Positions 8,899 through 18,057 are shown, counted from the stretch's first letter. The stretch is DNA of 36,139 nt from Silicimonas sp. (GCA_022826205.1 JAJDVJ010000103.1:1-36139), one strand, 5' to 3'. Notes: a model not told the origin generated them from the letters alone. Translations and numbers: made by a program.

Positions 8899-10766
8899 TG
8901 CGTGGTCTCCATGGTGGGGGAATCCGTCGACTCGACATCCGGCATCGAAGCAAGCAACTGCGAGGTGTAGGGGTGCTCCGGCGCCTCGAACATGGGGGAG
9001 GTCTCGCCGAGTTCGACAAGCTGGCCGGAGCGCATCACGGCTACGTGGCTGCAGAGCGAGCGGGCAAGTCTCAGGTCATGCGTGATGAACACGATGGACA
9101 GATCGTGCATTCTGTGCAGTTCGCGCAGGAGCTCGATGATCCGCGCCTGGACCGACACGTCGAGCGACGCCGTGGCCTCGTCGCAGATCAGCACCTTGGG
9201 CCGGAGAGCCAATGCGCGTGCGATCACCGCGCGCTGGCACTGGCCACCGCTGATCTCGTGTGGGTAGCGCATCGCGAGTTCCGGACTCAGTCCGGCGGAC
9301 TCGAGGAGTTCGCGTCGCCGGGCGCGCCGCTCCTGTTTGGTGCCGATTCCATGGATCTCAAGCGGTTCCTCGATCTGGCTGCCTATCGTGGCCCTGGGAT
9401 CAAGGGACAGGAAGGGATTCTGTGGCACGAGTTGCACGGAACGTGCGAATGCGACGTGATCAGAGGTGCCTAGCATTGGAACCGGCTTGCCCATGAACGA
9501 TGCCGCACCCTCGCTTGTGGGCTCAATTCCCAGCATGAGCTTGCCGATCGTGGATTTGCCGCTGCCACTTTCGCCGATCACGGCCAGGCGGTCGCCTTCA
9601 TTGAGCGACAGCGTGATGCCGGACACCGCCCGGAACTTGCCGCTGCGCGTGTCATAGTCGCAGGCCGCGTCGTTCAATGACAGGAGCGTGTCCGGGACCG
9701 GCTCGTCCGCGGAGCGGGATTGCGTGGGATGTTCCGGGCGTTCGGTCCGGCCAAGATCGCCCTCCAACGGAAAGAAGCAAGCGACGGAATCGCCGCCGTC
9801 GCCCTCAGCACCCAAGGGCAGCTGCGACCAGCACTTTTCCTGCGCCTTTTCACACCGGGGTGCGAATGCGCATCCCGGGGGCCTCTTGTCAGGTGCCGGA
9901 ACCTGGCCTTCGATGCCTTCAGGGACATGGCCGGAAAGGGTCGGCATCGATTCGATCAACCCGAGGGTATAGGGATGGCGCGGCGCATTCATGATCCGTT
10001 CGACGGACCCGGATTCGACGATTCTGCCCGCATACATCACCGCGACGCTGTCACACACTTCCTTCACGACGCCGAGGTCATGGGTTACGAACACGACTCC
10101 CATTTTCGTTTCGTCCCGCAGCGACTTGATCAGGTCGAGGATCTGGGACTGCACCGTGACGTCGAGCGCCGTTGTCGGTTCGTCGGCAAAGAGCAGTTCG
10201 GGACGCCCCGCCAATGCCACGGCGATCATCACCCTCTGGTTCTGGCCGCCCGACAACTGGAACGGGTAGGAGTGAAGACGTTCTTCCGGATCCGGCATTT
10301 CGACGCGCCTTAGAAGATCCAGCGCGATCTCCCGAGCCTCGCCGGTGGAAACGCCTCGCAGCCGCGCGACCGTCTTCGTGAGCTGCTTGCCGATCTTTTC
10401 GATCGGATTGAGCGAGGCGCTGGCATCCTGGAAGATCATCGCCGCTTCCCGACCGCGCACAGAGGCAAGCTGGCCTGCACTTGGAGCGTCGGTGATCCGT
10501 GTTCGCGCGAGACGGATTTCGCCCTCCATTTGCCAGGCGGGACCCAGAAGCCCGAGCGCCGCGAGGCACGTCACGGTCTTCCCGCTGCCGCTCTCGCCGA
10601 CCAGGCCGAGGATCTCGCCGGACCTCACGCGCAGCGACACGTCCTCGACAATTGCGCATTTCCAGGCTCCGGTCTTCAGGCTGACGGTGAGGCCGGAAAT
10701 CTCAAGTGGCGTTGAGTGGTCGGCCTTCAACTCTTCTGCGGGACCTTCCATGGTGTTCTCCGTCAT
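8895..10766 (-). CDS. Fused two-domain dipeptide/oligopeptide ABC ATPase (DppD-DppF fusion)
   Basis: About 623 aa with two complete nucleotide-binding domains. Domain 1 has GESGSGKT near 57-64, signature LSGGQNQR and LLFADEPTTALD, then the Cys-rich oligopeptide-transporter extension PPGCAFAPRCEKAQEKC. A linker of ~40 residues leads to domain 2 with GESGSGKS, ISGGQCQR and VLICDEATASLD. The usual third signature position is N or C rather than Q or R in both copies, mild deviations. Start: ATG at 10766 is the first after the regulator stop; a second ATG at 10751 has better spaced GGAG and may be the true start. Fused ATPases of this kind serve peptide, glutathione and opine importers. It replaces two separate ATPases for the adjacent permeases. 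Confidence 0.9.
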   Translation of the reverse strand: MTENTMEGPAEELKADHSTPLEISGLTVSLKTGAWKCAIVEDVSLRVRSGEILGLVGESGSGKTVTCLAALGLLGPAWQMEGEIRLARTRITDAPSAGQLASVRGREAAMIFQDASASLNPIEKIGKQLTKTVARLRGVSTGEAREIALDLLRRVEMPDPEERLHSYPFQLSGGQNQRVMIAVALAGRPELLFADEPTTALDVTVQSQILDLIKSLRDETKMGVVFVTHDLGVVKEVCDSVAVMYAGRIVESGSVERIMNAPRHPYTLGLIESMPTLSGHVPEGIEGQVPAPDKRPPGCAFAPRCEKAQEKCWSQLPLGAEGDGGDSVACFFPLEGDLGRTERPEHPTQSRSADEPVPDTLLSLNDAACDYDTRSGKFRAVSGITLSLNEGDRLAVIGESGSGKSTIGKLMLGIEPTSEGAASFMGKPVPMLGTSDHVAFARSVQLVPQNPFLSLDPRATIGSQIEEPLEIHGIGTKQERRARRRELLESAGLSPELAMRYPHEISGGQCQRAVIARALALRPKVLICDEATASLDVSVQARIIELLRELHRMHDLSIVFITHDLRLARSLCSHVAVMRSGQLVELGETSPMFEAPEHPYTSQLLASMPDVESTDSPTMETTQ

Positions 10767-10785
10767 GATCGACGAACGATTCTCC

Positions 10786-11928
10786 TCATTGGGCGTCGGT
10801 CGCGGCGCGCCGAATTCCGCCAGTCCCGCCAGTTCCGCCAATGCGGACTACCGAGCACCCGGCAAACAGGCTTGGATTGTCCAGCACCTGGACGGGCGGT
10901 TCGTTCGGATTGGACAATCGCCAGTTGATCATCGACACGAGGCCCCGGACGACATGCTCGGTTGTGCGCCCGACTGCGGTGAATCGTGCGTCCTCAGGGT
11001 AGGACTCGGTGTCGACGCGCAGGCTCACGACGCTGACGTGCGCCGGGATCTCGAGCCCGGCGGATCGGAAACCTTCCTTGATCGACGCCGGCTCAAATCG
11101 ACCGGACACGATGAATCCGGTGGGCAACACGGAGACGTTGGCCAGGTCCTTCTGCAGCGCGTCGCGGATCTCCGATGCAAGGATCCCGTCATCATGATCG
11201 GCGGCTACCCGCACAATCAGTGACTCGGCGTCTCCAGGCAGCGAAGCGTGATTCTGCAGGAAGTGGTTCTCGATTGCCGCGTAGCCTGCGGCAGCATCGA
11301 GTCTCTCGGTAAGCAAGCCGATTCTCGCATGCCCGAGTTCCCTCAAGGCATTCAGCGCCAAGGCCATGCTCTTGGCCCTGTTCCGTACGAACACGTCGAC
11401 GTCGAGGCGTTCGAGCTCGCGACCTTCGACGATCATGTGCTTGGCCTTCGACTTGAGCATCGCAACGACTTCGACAGGGAGGATTGAACGTCTTGGCTGG
11501 AGCACGCACACGTCATAGCGCCCGTCGCCAAGCACATCCCTGAGTTCAATTGCATCGCTGTAGCTGACGGTTATGGCCCTGCAGCCAGCCTGCAGGAGTT
11601 CGGTCTGAAGGGAATGGGCAACCTTGTAGCCCCGCAGGCTTGGTGTCGAATGGCTCACGATCAGGATCCGCGCCGCGCGCGTCCTTCCGGGGACGCGCGA
11701 CCGTGCGATGTCTCCTCCCGTCACGAAGGATCCGCGCCCGACGAAGCTCTGTATCAGCCCTTCCTCCTTCAGGACATCGAAGGCCCGTTGGACGGTGAAG
11801 ACGCTGACGCCATGTCGGCTCGCGACGTCGCGCATGGTCGGCACCTGGCTGCCGGCCTCAAGCGTTTTGAACTCGGCACGCAACCGGTCCACCAATGTTG
11901 CGCTGCTGGAAATGTCTTTCATCGGCAC
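10786..11928 (-). CDS. GntR-type DNA-binding / LacI-type sensor hybrid transcriptional regulator
   Basis: 380 aa. Residues ~5-75 form a GntR winged helix (VPTMRDVASRHGVSVFTVQRAFDVLKEEGLI, then VGRGSFV). Residues ~83-370 resemble the periplasmic-binding-protein-like sensor of LacI/AraR regulators (RIGLLTERL..., LPTGFIVSGRFEPASIKEGFRSAGLEIP). Such hybrids repress transport and catabolic operons and release DNA when the ligand binds. It is the first gene of the minus-strand operon, 19 bp before the ATPase, and divergent from the binding protein; both promoter candidates in the shared region overlap sequences of the type ATGATTRT. This fits control of the operon, the binding protein and itself. 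The C-terminus has an unusual Gly-Thr-Gly repeat (GGTGGTGG). Confidence 0.85.
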   Translation of the reverse strand: MPMKDISSSATLVDRLRAEFKTLEAGSQVPTMRDVASRHGVSVFTVQRAFDVLKEEGLIQSFVGRGSFVTGGDIARSRVPGRTRAARILIVSHSTPSLRGYKVAHSLQTELLQAGCRAITVSYSDAIELRDVLGDGRYDVCVLQPRRSILPVEVVAMLKSKAKHMIVEGRELERLDVDVFVRNRAKSMALALNALRELGHARIGLLTERLDAAAGYAAIENHFLQNHASLPGDAESLIVRVAADHDDGILASEIRDALQKDLANVSVLPTGFIVSGRFEPASIKEGFRSAGLEIPAHVSVVSLRVDTESYPEDARFTAVGRTTEHVVRGLVSMINWRLSNPNEPPVQVLDNPSLFAGCSVVRIGGTGGTGGIRRAATDAQ

Positions 11929-11984
11929 GCTCCCTGTTTGGCATCATGCCGGAGCCGATTCACATAGTCAAACATTTTATGATT

Positions 11985-12014
11985 ATTGTATGCTACATTC
12001 GAATCGCGTGGCAA
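11985..12014 (-). promoter_or_regulatory. Sigma-70-like promoter for the regulator/transporter operon
   Basis: On the minus strand TTGCCA (12014-12009) and TACAAT (11990-11985) are separated by 18 bp; each matches the consensus at 5 of 6 bases. The half-site ATGATTAT (11979-11986, plus strand) overlaps the -10 box, as expected for autoregulation. The start codon lies about 50 nt beyond the predicted start of transcription. Confidence 0.5.
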
Positions 12015-12080
12015 TTTGCTTAATATACTATAAATACTAACTTTTTTCTGACAACAGGGTTGCCTGATCGCGCTTCTCAC

Positions 12081-12102
12081 ACAATCATATTGTAATGATT
12101 GT
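12081..12102. promoter_or_regulatory. Palindromic operator candidate for the GntR/LacI-hybrid regulator
   Basis: Perfect inverted repeat ACAATCAT-N6-ATGATTGT in an AT-rich island inside high-GC DNA. A related half-site, ATGATTAT, occurs at 11979-11986. The palindrome lies between regulator and binding protein and overlaps the putative -35 box of the latter, so repression by occlusion is the natural reading. Binding is inferred. Confidence 0.55.
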
Positions 12103-12117
12103 ATTGTCTGGTAGAAT
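12090..12117 (+). promoter_or_regulatory. Putative promoter of the family 5 binding protein
   Basis: TTGTAA (12090-12095) and TAGAAT (12112-12117) with a 16-bp spacer, about 45 bp before the ATG at 12168. The -35 box sits inside the palindrome at 12081-12102. An AT-rich run at 12018-12040 upstream could act as an UP-like or bent element. Confidence 0.4.
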
Positions 12118-12167
12118 GTGTGCGAATCGAATTCGCCATGCCGCTTGACCGTTGGGAGGACACGGAA

Positions 12168-13703
12168 ATGCTGACAGTTGCCAGGAGAGGACTCCTCAAA
12201 GGCGCCGCCGCCGTCGCAGGCGTGACCATGCTGCCGCGCACGATCAGCGCCCAGGAGAGGCGCGACATCGTCGTCGGAGTGCAAAGATTGCCGGAGAACA
12301 TAAGCCCCGGCCGAGACACGGCCGACTACACGGTCCCGATCTCGTACAACGTTTTCGACAAGCTGATCGAGCCCGATTTCCACAACCAGATGCAGCTTGG
12401 CCCGGGACTTGCGACCTCCTGGGACATCGAGGGCCACCGGGAAATCGTGTTCACGCTCAGGAAGGGCGTCAGGTTCCACAACGGTGACGAGATGACGGCG
12501 GAAGACGTCGCCTTCTCGTTCTCCAAGGAGCGCCGCGAGGGGGACGGACCGGTACGTCTGGCGCAGTTCTTCTCGAACGTCACGGAAGCGAACGCTCTTG
12601 ACGACCACACGGTGCAGATCGTGATGGATGGCGTCGACCCGATCATCGAGCAGCGGTTCGCCATGTGGAGCAGTGAAATCGTCAACAGGCGTGCCTACCG
12701 TGACGCCCCGAGTTACGGAGACTGGGCGCTGAAGCCTATCGGCACCGGTCCGTTCCGCGTGGCCGATCTCAACACCGACCGGTTTGTCCTGGAGGCGTTT
12801 GACGACTACTGGGGCGGACCGCCCAACGTGCAGTCGCTCACCTTCGTGGAAGTTCCCGAAGTCGCGGGCAGAATCGCTGCACTTGCCTCCGGGGACTTCG
12901 ATGTCATCACCGTCGTCCCGGTCGACCAGATCACGACGATCGACGGCTATGACGACATCGAGGTCGTCGGCGGTCCCGGGGCGAAACTCCGGATCCTCAT
13001 CTTCAACCAGGGCGATTTTGCCCATCCGATGATGAAGAACGTGCACTTTCGGCGTGCCCTGAGCCTTGCGGTCGACCGGCAGTTGCTGGTGGATGCACTG
13101 TTCGGTGGGCGGGCGAACGTGCCGAACGGGCTGCAGCTTCCGAGTTTCGGCGAAACCTTCGATGCAGACTACCCCGTGCCGACATATGATCCGGAGCAGG
13201 CAAGAGCGGAGCTTGCACAGTCAGGCTATGAGGGCGAGGTCATTGACTATCCGCTCTTGCCGAACGTCATCGACACGGAGGTAGCCGTAGCCGAAGTGCT
13301 GCGCGAAATGTGGAAGGCGGTCGGGATCAATGTCGACCTTCAGATCCGGGAAAACTGGAGGCAGATCACGCGCGGTCACCATTCGATCAGGAACATGTCC
13401 GCCACCATGGTCTGGCAGGATCCGGCAACGATCCTCTGGCGCCTGTTCAAGCCGTCGGTCATGAAAGGCCGCGGCTGGGGCTGGGTGAACGACACGTTCA
13501 ACGCCAACGGGATCATCCTGGAAAACGAGCCTGACAAGGCGCTCCGCCGGGCCGCGTCCACGGCGATGATGACAGAGTGGGAAACGGCAGATCCCATGGG
13601 CATCGTGCTGTTCCAGGAAGTCTGGCTCTACGGCAAGAAGAAGGATCTCGACTGGCAGCCCTACGTCCTGCCGTACATGGACTTCGGACCCAACAACGTG
13701 TGA
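12168..13703 (+). CDS. ABC transporter substrate-binding protein, family 5 (peptide/nickel/opine type), Tat-exported
   Basis: 511 aa from the ATG at 12168, which has GGGAGGA upstream; an in-frame ATG at 12138 lacks a ribosome-binding site. The N-terminus is a twin-arginine signal (ARRGLLKGAAAVAGVTML, cleavage near ISAQ). Family 5 landmarks follow: YNVFDKLIEPDF, LATSWDI, FTLRKGVRFHNGDEMTAEDVAFSF, GTGPFRV and RRALSLAVDRQLLVDALF. It should bind the substrate in the periplasm for the divergently encoded DppBC-type permeases and fused ATPase. The ligand cannot be told from sequence; family members bind peptides, opines, glutathione or sugars. A Tat signal suggests folding in the cytoplasm before export, which is not rare in alphaproteobacterial family 5 proteins. 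Confidence 0.9.
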   Translation: MLTVARRGLLKGAAAVAGVTMLPRTISAQERRDIVVGVQRLPENISPGRDTADYTVPISYNVFDKLIEPDFHNQMQLGPGLATSWDIEGHREIVFTLRKGVRFHNGDEMTAEDVAFSFSKERREGDGPVRLAQFFSNVTEANALDDHTVQIVMDGVDPIIEQRFAMWSSEIVNRRAYRDAPSYGDWALKPIGTGPFRVADLNTDRFVLEAFDDYWGGPPNVQSLTFVEVPEVAGRIAALASGDFDVITVVPVDQITTIDGYDDIEVVGGPGAKLRILIFNQGDFAHPMMKNVHFRRALSLAVDRQLLVDALFGGRANVPNGLQLPSFGETFDADYPVPTYDPEQARAELAQSGYEGEVIDYPLLPNVIDTEVAVAEVLREMWKAVGINVDLQIRENWRQITRGHHSIRNMSATMVWQDPATILWRLFKPSVMKGRGWGWVNDTFNANGIILENEPDKALRRAASTAMMTEWETADPMGIVLFQEVWLYGKKKDLDWQPYVLPYMDFGPNNV

Positions 13704-13996
13704 GCTCGGGCCTGTACCGTTCGGGCCGCATGTCCGCCGTGCCCGCGCGAAGGCCCCTTTGCCTGGAGTTGCTCCCGGGAGGACGGATCGCACACAGGGT
13801 TTCGACAGTGGCGGGCGTGCCTTCTGCCTGACAGGTCCAATGGCGTCCTCGGTGACGGACGCCGGAACCTTCCCGTCAACTCGAGCGGTTCAGGCCGGGT
13901 TGGATTCCAGTATCAAACCGGAACTGCAACGGTCACGTTCACGCTGACGGCGGTCTCCCAAGTGACTCGCTGGCGATCGGGAGGATTGTCGCAAAC

Positions 13997-14668
13997 ATGC
14001 GTCTGCTTTTGGTCGAAGACACGGAAGACGTCGCGGATGCCATCGTTGCCAGCTTCGAGCGGCGGGGCGATGCAATCGACCTCGTGACATCCGTCGACGA
14101 GGCGAAGAGTGCCATCGCGGTCCAGGAATACGACGTCATGCTTCTGGACATCGGTCTGCCCGACGGGCTGGGGACCGAGGTCCTCCGGTCCGCGCGCAAC
14201 CGAGGCAGCCGAACGCCGATCCTGATGCTGACCGCCCGGTCCGACATCGAAGACCGGGTCGCCGCCCTGGACAAGGGCGCGGACGACTACCTCGTGAAGC
14301 CCTTTGACCTGCGCGAACTGCACGCGCGGGTTCGCGCCATGCTGCGCCGCCAGGACGTGGACCGTTCAGGCATCATCGAGTTCGGCGACATCAGGTTCGA
14401 CCCGGCCGGCCTTACGGTCGAGGTCTCGGGCAGCCCGATCTCGCTTGCCCGGCGCGAGTTCAACCTGCTGGAAATCCTCCTAATCAATCGCGAGAGAGTG
14501 GTGCCGAAGGACAAGATCTTCGGATGCATGTTTTCGTTCAACGACGAGGACGTGAACCTGAACGCCGTCGAACTGTACGTTGGCCGTCTGCGAAAGAAGC
14601 TCTGCAACAGCCGGGTTGCCATCAAGACATTGCGGGGGCTCGGATACCAGTTGGTCAGCGATGACTGA
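13997..14668 (+). CDS. OmpR-family response regulator (TctD/QseB-like)
   Basis: 223 aa. Receiver domain at 1-115: acidic pair E7-D8, phospho-acceptor D51 in MLLDIGLPDG, T79 in LMLTA, K101 in LVKPFDLREL. The OmpR/PhoB winged helix at ~125-222 ends with VELYVGRLRKKL and IKTLRGLGYQLV. The sequence after the receiver matches the TctD/QseB group. GGGAGGATT lies 10 bp before the ATG. It is followed, with an 8-bp overlap, by its kinase. TctD-type regulators activate uptake genes for tricarboxylates or other organic acids; no such transporter is seen next to it here, so targets lie elsewhere or among the flanking importers (inference). An imperfect inverted repeat CCGGGTT/AAACCGG at 13895-13921 lies ~75 bp upstream. 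Confidence 0.92.
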   Translation: MRLLLVEDTEDVADAIVASFERRGDAIDLVTSVDEAKSAIAVQEYDVMLLDIGLPDGLGTEVLRSARNRGSRTPILMLTARSDIEDRVAALDKGADDYLVKPFDLRELHARVRAMLRRQDVDRSGIIEFGDIRFDPAGLTVEVSGSPISLARREFNLLEILLINRERVVPKDKIFGCMFSFNDEDVNLNAVELYVGRLRKKLCNSRVAIKTLRGLGYQLVSDD

Positions 14669-16049
14669 TCCGGCGGTGCGTTCGCGGATTGCCGGTTCCC
14701 TGCGGTTTCGGCTGGCGGCCGGAATCATCCTGGTTCTCGCAATTGGAGGCGTGGCCGTCGCCTACGCTGCCTTCACCTACGGTCGGGACGCCGCGCAGCA
14801 GTCATTTGACCGCCTCCTCGTCGGTGCGGCGAACCAGATTGCCGGTGCCCTCAGGCTTCGCGACGGAGAGGTCGTCGTCGACATCCCGATCTCGGCCTTC
14901 GAGCTCTTGTCGCTCGCCCCGCGCGACCGGGTCGTCTATGGCGTGTTCGGCGATGACGGCACGCTGATCACCGGTTACGACATCCTGTCGCCCCCGGACG
15001 GGGACGGCATCTTTTTCACCGACAGCTTCGCCGGCGAGACTGCGCGGTTCGTGCGTGTCACCCGCCAGTTTTCCGAGCGATCGTTTCTTGGGTCGGTCGA
15101 CGTGATCATAGGCCAGACCACCGAGGCCCGGCGCGAACTTGCGCAGCAGATCACGCGAAACACGCTGATCGCGGTCGCGGCAATCGGAGTCGGGATGTCG
15201 GCGCTGGCAGCGCTTGCGGTTCAGTCCGCATTGAGTCCCTTGCAACGGATCGAGCGCGACATCGCCGCCCGGTCCAGCAAGGACCTGACGCCCGTGGACG
15301 TCAACGTTCCCCAGGAAATCAGCAGCCTTGTGCATGCATTGAACCGGTTCATCGCCCGCATCGAACGGCAGCTCCATGTCATGCGGACACTGATCGCGGA
15401 CGCCTCTCATCAGCTCCGGACGCCAATTGCGGCGCTTCGGGCCCAGGCAGAACTGGCCGCGGAAGAAACCGACCAGGAAAAAACCCTAAAGATCGTCGGG
15501 AGAATTCACGAAAGGTCCAGGAATCTCAGTCGCCTCACAGACCAACTGCTCAGTCATGCGCTGATCATTCATCGCGCCGACACGGTCGACCTGGAGGCAG
15601 TGGACCTGCGAACCGTCGCTGCCGAGGCGGTTGACCAGACGGATCAATCCATGCCTGACGTTGACCGGAGCATCCGGCTTGCGCTGCCCGAGGCCCCGGT
15701 GATGTGCGACGGTGACAGGCTGTCGCTGGCCGAAGCCTGCAAGAACCTGATCAACAATTCGTTGAAGCATGGCAAGTCGCCGGTCACGGTCTTCGTCCTG
15801 GAACAGGGAGGGCACGCACGCATAGGTGTTCGCGACGGCGGGACGGGATTCCCGGAGCCGATGTGGCAGACCGCAGGATCACGGTTCGCCAAGGATGCCG
15901 GGGTCTCCGCAAAGGGCGCAGGCCTGGGCCTTGCCATCGTGAACGCCGTGTCCGAGGCGCATGGAGGGCAAATGAGAATCGCACGGCCTTCCGAAACGGC
16001 ATTCGAGGTGTTCCTGGAGCTGCCATTGCTTCCGGAAGACGCAGCATGA
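14661..16049 (+). CDS. Sensor histidine kinase (TctE/QseC-like)
   Basis: 462 aa from the ATG at 14661, overlapping the regulator stop; longer forms lie inside the regulator gene. Membrane segment at ~15-38, periplasmic TctE-type sensor domain ~40-165 (FDRLLVGAANQIAGAL), second membrane segment ~168-190, HAMP ~190-240 (LSPLQRIERDI). The H-box DASHQLRTPIAALRAQ places the phospho-His at 250; N-box NLINNSLKH, then RDGGTGFPE and KGAGLGLAIV form the ATP-binding lid. The first and second membrane segments and the N-terminal fold fit the TctE family. Its stop overlaps the next gene by 4 bp, so kinase and periplasmic binding protein are made together. Confidence 0.92.
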   Translation: MTDPAVRSRIAGSLRFRLAAGIILVLAIGGVAVAYAAFTYGRDAAQQSFDRLLVGAANQIAGALRLRDGEVVVDIPISAFELLSLAPRDRVVYGVFGDDGTLITGYDILSPPDGDGIFFTDSFAGETARFVRVTRQFSERSFLGSVDVIIGQTTEARRELAQQITRNTLIAVAAIGVGMSALAALAVQSALSPLQRIERDIAARSSKDLTPVDVNVPQEISSLVHALNRFIARIERQLHVMRTLIADASHQLRTPIAALRAQAELAAEETDQEKTLKIVGRIHERSRNLSRLTDQLLSHALIIHRADTVDLEAVDLRTVAAEAVDQTDQSMPDVDRSIRLALPEAPVMCDGDRLSLAEACKNLINNSLKHGKSPVTVFVLEQGGHARIGVRDGGTGFPEPMWQTAGSRFAKDAGVSAKGAGLGLAIVNAVSEAHGGQMRIARPSETAFEVFLELPLLPEDAA

Positions 16050-17113
16050 GAATTCTCGGCGGAGTGCAGCTGGGCCTGGCCCTCTTGGGAGGTGCCGCCG
16101 TTTGCGAGCCGGCCCCCGAGGCAGCCAAGTCCTACGGTCCGGCACAGTCCGAAGTGCGGCTGACGGTGCGCGGCACAACCGACATCGCTCGCTTCGAACC
16201 GGTTCTTGAGAAGTTCCTGGCTCACTCCGATGGAGCCCGGATCGAGTACGAGCAATGGGGGTCGAACGATCTCTACCTGGCAACTGACGCGGATTGCCGG
16301 TCCGGCTACGCGGCTGCGGATCTCGTGATAAGTTCGTCCATCGACCAGCAGGTCAAGCTCGCGAATGACGGCTGTGCCGCGTCCTATCGATCCGATGAAA
16401 CGACCGGGCTGCCTGCAGTTTCAAACTGGCGCGACGAAGTGTTCGGCATAACATGGGAGCCCGCAGTCATCGTGTACAACAGAAACATGATCGGCGATGC
16501 CCTGGCGCCCCGATCCCGTTTCGACTTGATTGACCTGCTGCGGCCTGACGACAGCGCGTTTCGCGGGCGCGTCGCGACCTACGACATCGAGGTGTCGGGA
16601 CTGGGCTACCTGTTCGCCTTCGCCGACTCGCAGCAGGCCACGACGTTCGGCCGTCTCATCGAGGCGTTCGGCCGAAGCGGCGCCGTCGCAACTTGCTGTT
16701 CTGCCGCGATCATCGATGGTGTCGCCAGCGGCGACTACCTCATTGCCTACAATGTACTGGGTTCCTACGCCCTTGCCCGCGCGGACGAGAACCCGGACAT
16801 CGTCGTCGTCGCGCCTGACGACTACACGTTGGTTCTGGCCCGCGCGGCGCTGATCCCCCGACACGCGGCAACGCCGGAACTGGCAGGGGAGTTCATTGAC
16901 TTCCTGCTTTCCGCGCCCGGCCGGTCAGCCTTGCGATCGGCCAACTTGATCGTTGACATAAGCGAGGGTGTGCATGCCGCGATGCGATTGCCTGAGAACC
17001 CGGAGGTCAGCCTGCGGCCGATCCCGCTTTCGGTCGCGTTGCTGGTTGGGTTGGACCAGCACAAGCGAAGAGAGTTCGTTTCGCGCTGGCGGGCAGCTTT
17101 CCCAAAGGAATGA
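16046..17113 (+). CDS. Periplasmic solute-binding protein coupled to a two-component system (PgtC/iron-type family 1)
   Basis: 355 aa, ATG overlapping the kinase stop (ATGA). The N-terminus is a signal peptide (MRILGGVQLGLALLGGAAVC, EPAPEAA following); a Cys at its end could be a weak lipobox. The mature part starts VRLTVRGTTDIARFEPVLEKF and includes ADLVISSSIDQQVKLANDG, FGITWEPAVIVYNRNM, GRVATYDIEVSGLGYLF and GDYLIAYNVLGSYA, the pattern of family 1 iron/organic-phosphate binding proteins such as the regulatory PgtC. No permease or ATPase follows. A ligand-loaded binding protein acting on the kinase sensor domain, as in PgtABC-type signalling, is the best reading (inference). After it, 17114-17288 shows no gene. 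Confidence 0.8.
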   Translation: MRILGGVQLGLALLGGAAVCEPAPEAAKSYGPAQSEVRLTVRGTTDIARFEPVLEKFLAHSDGARIEYEQWGSNDLYLATDADCRSGYAAADLVISSSIDQQVKLANDGCAASYRSDETTGLPAVSNWRDEVFGITWEPAVIVYNRNMIGDALAPRSRFDLIDLLRPDDSAFRGRVATYDIEVSGLGYLFAFADSQQATTFGRLIEAFGRSGAVATCCSAAIIDGVASGDYLIAYNVLGSYALARADENPDIVVVAPDDYTLVLARAALIPRHAATPELAGEFIDFLLSAPGRSALRSANLIVDISEGVHAAMRLPENPEVSLRPIPLSVALLVGLDQHKRREFVSRWRAAFPKE

Positions 17114-17288
17114 GTCCGCCGATCGGCCCACTGGTCGTGGCTTGCACACCGCGTCAGGCGCGATGAACGCGAATGCAGCTTCTGCAACTTGTTCGCGTGC
17201 CTTGCCGACCCGTTCATGCCGCTAGGTCTTGTTGATTTCGGCAAGGAGCAGCTTCGCTTTCAAAATGCCAAAACTGGGCGGTTGAGCA

Positions 17289-18057
17289 GTGGGACAACGG
17301 AATCACTTTGATTGCTGGCATTGGATTGCATTGGGTTCGGGTGCCGGTGCGACCGTACTCCTGTTGCTTCTACTCTTTGCACCGAGTGGCCCGTGGAAAG
17401 CCGCCCTTCCATTCCCGATTGGCGTAACGCTCATCGTCATGATCTGGAATCCTAGATATCGTATATTTGGAATCGGGGCTGTTGCGGCGCTGACCGGACT
17501 TGGCGGGTTCGTCGCAGAGCTGTCACTCAACGCATCAGCGACACTGCCTGAAGGTAAAATGCTCTCTGGGAGTATCGAAGGTGGATCAGACGTCCCGCCA
17601 GTCTTTTTCCTGATGCTTTGGTCATCGGCGTCCTGACGATCGCATTCAACAATGTCGGACGAGGATGGATCTAGGCGTTCGTGCGACGAAACAATCCCGC
17701 ACAGCCCAATGTCACTTTTGCTCTGGAGCGGGAGGCAATAACGCCTTCTGATCATCTCGCGCCAGACTGCCACGGACGTTTTCACGCCAGCCTCGTTGCG
17801 TCCAAGTCGGAGGTCAACCCGCTCGGCTGATTCCTGCCGAATTGAACGACGCCATCATTCTGGAATTCGGCGTCGGCCAAGGGCACGGCGTTCAAAACTC
17901 GCTGACAATCGAACGCACCGGCACGGAGATCAATGTACTGGGCACTTTACCCAGGACTCTATTGGGGAAAGGGCCAGTCAAACGCGAGTTGTTTCTCTTG
18001 GACGAGTTTGATCGGAAGTGGTCGGCGGGAACTATCGAGTTCCGCCTCCCTTCCTAG
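17289..18057 (+). pseudogene. Decayed membrane-protein gene (several frameshifts and stops), family unknown
   Basis: The first open part (GTG 17289 to 17636) codes for two strong membrane segments (WIALGSGAGATVLLLLLLF and FPIGVTLIVMIW) and a third, GIGAVAALTGLGGFVAEL. At a run of five T (17604-17608) the sense shifts to another frame (PDALVIGVLTIAFNNVGRGW), meets TAG at 17672-17674, continues in that frame (RRNNPAQPNVTFALEREA) to a TGA near 17829, and then appears in the third frame as LIPAELNDAIILEFGVGQG through RELFLLDEFDRKW to 18057. All pieces look protein-like and follow each other without gaps, so one gene with at least two frameshifts and a nonsense codon is the simplest reading. The tract is richer in A and T than its neighbours. 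No family recognised. Confidence 0.45.
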
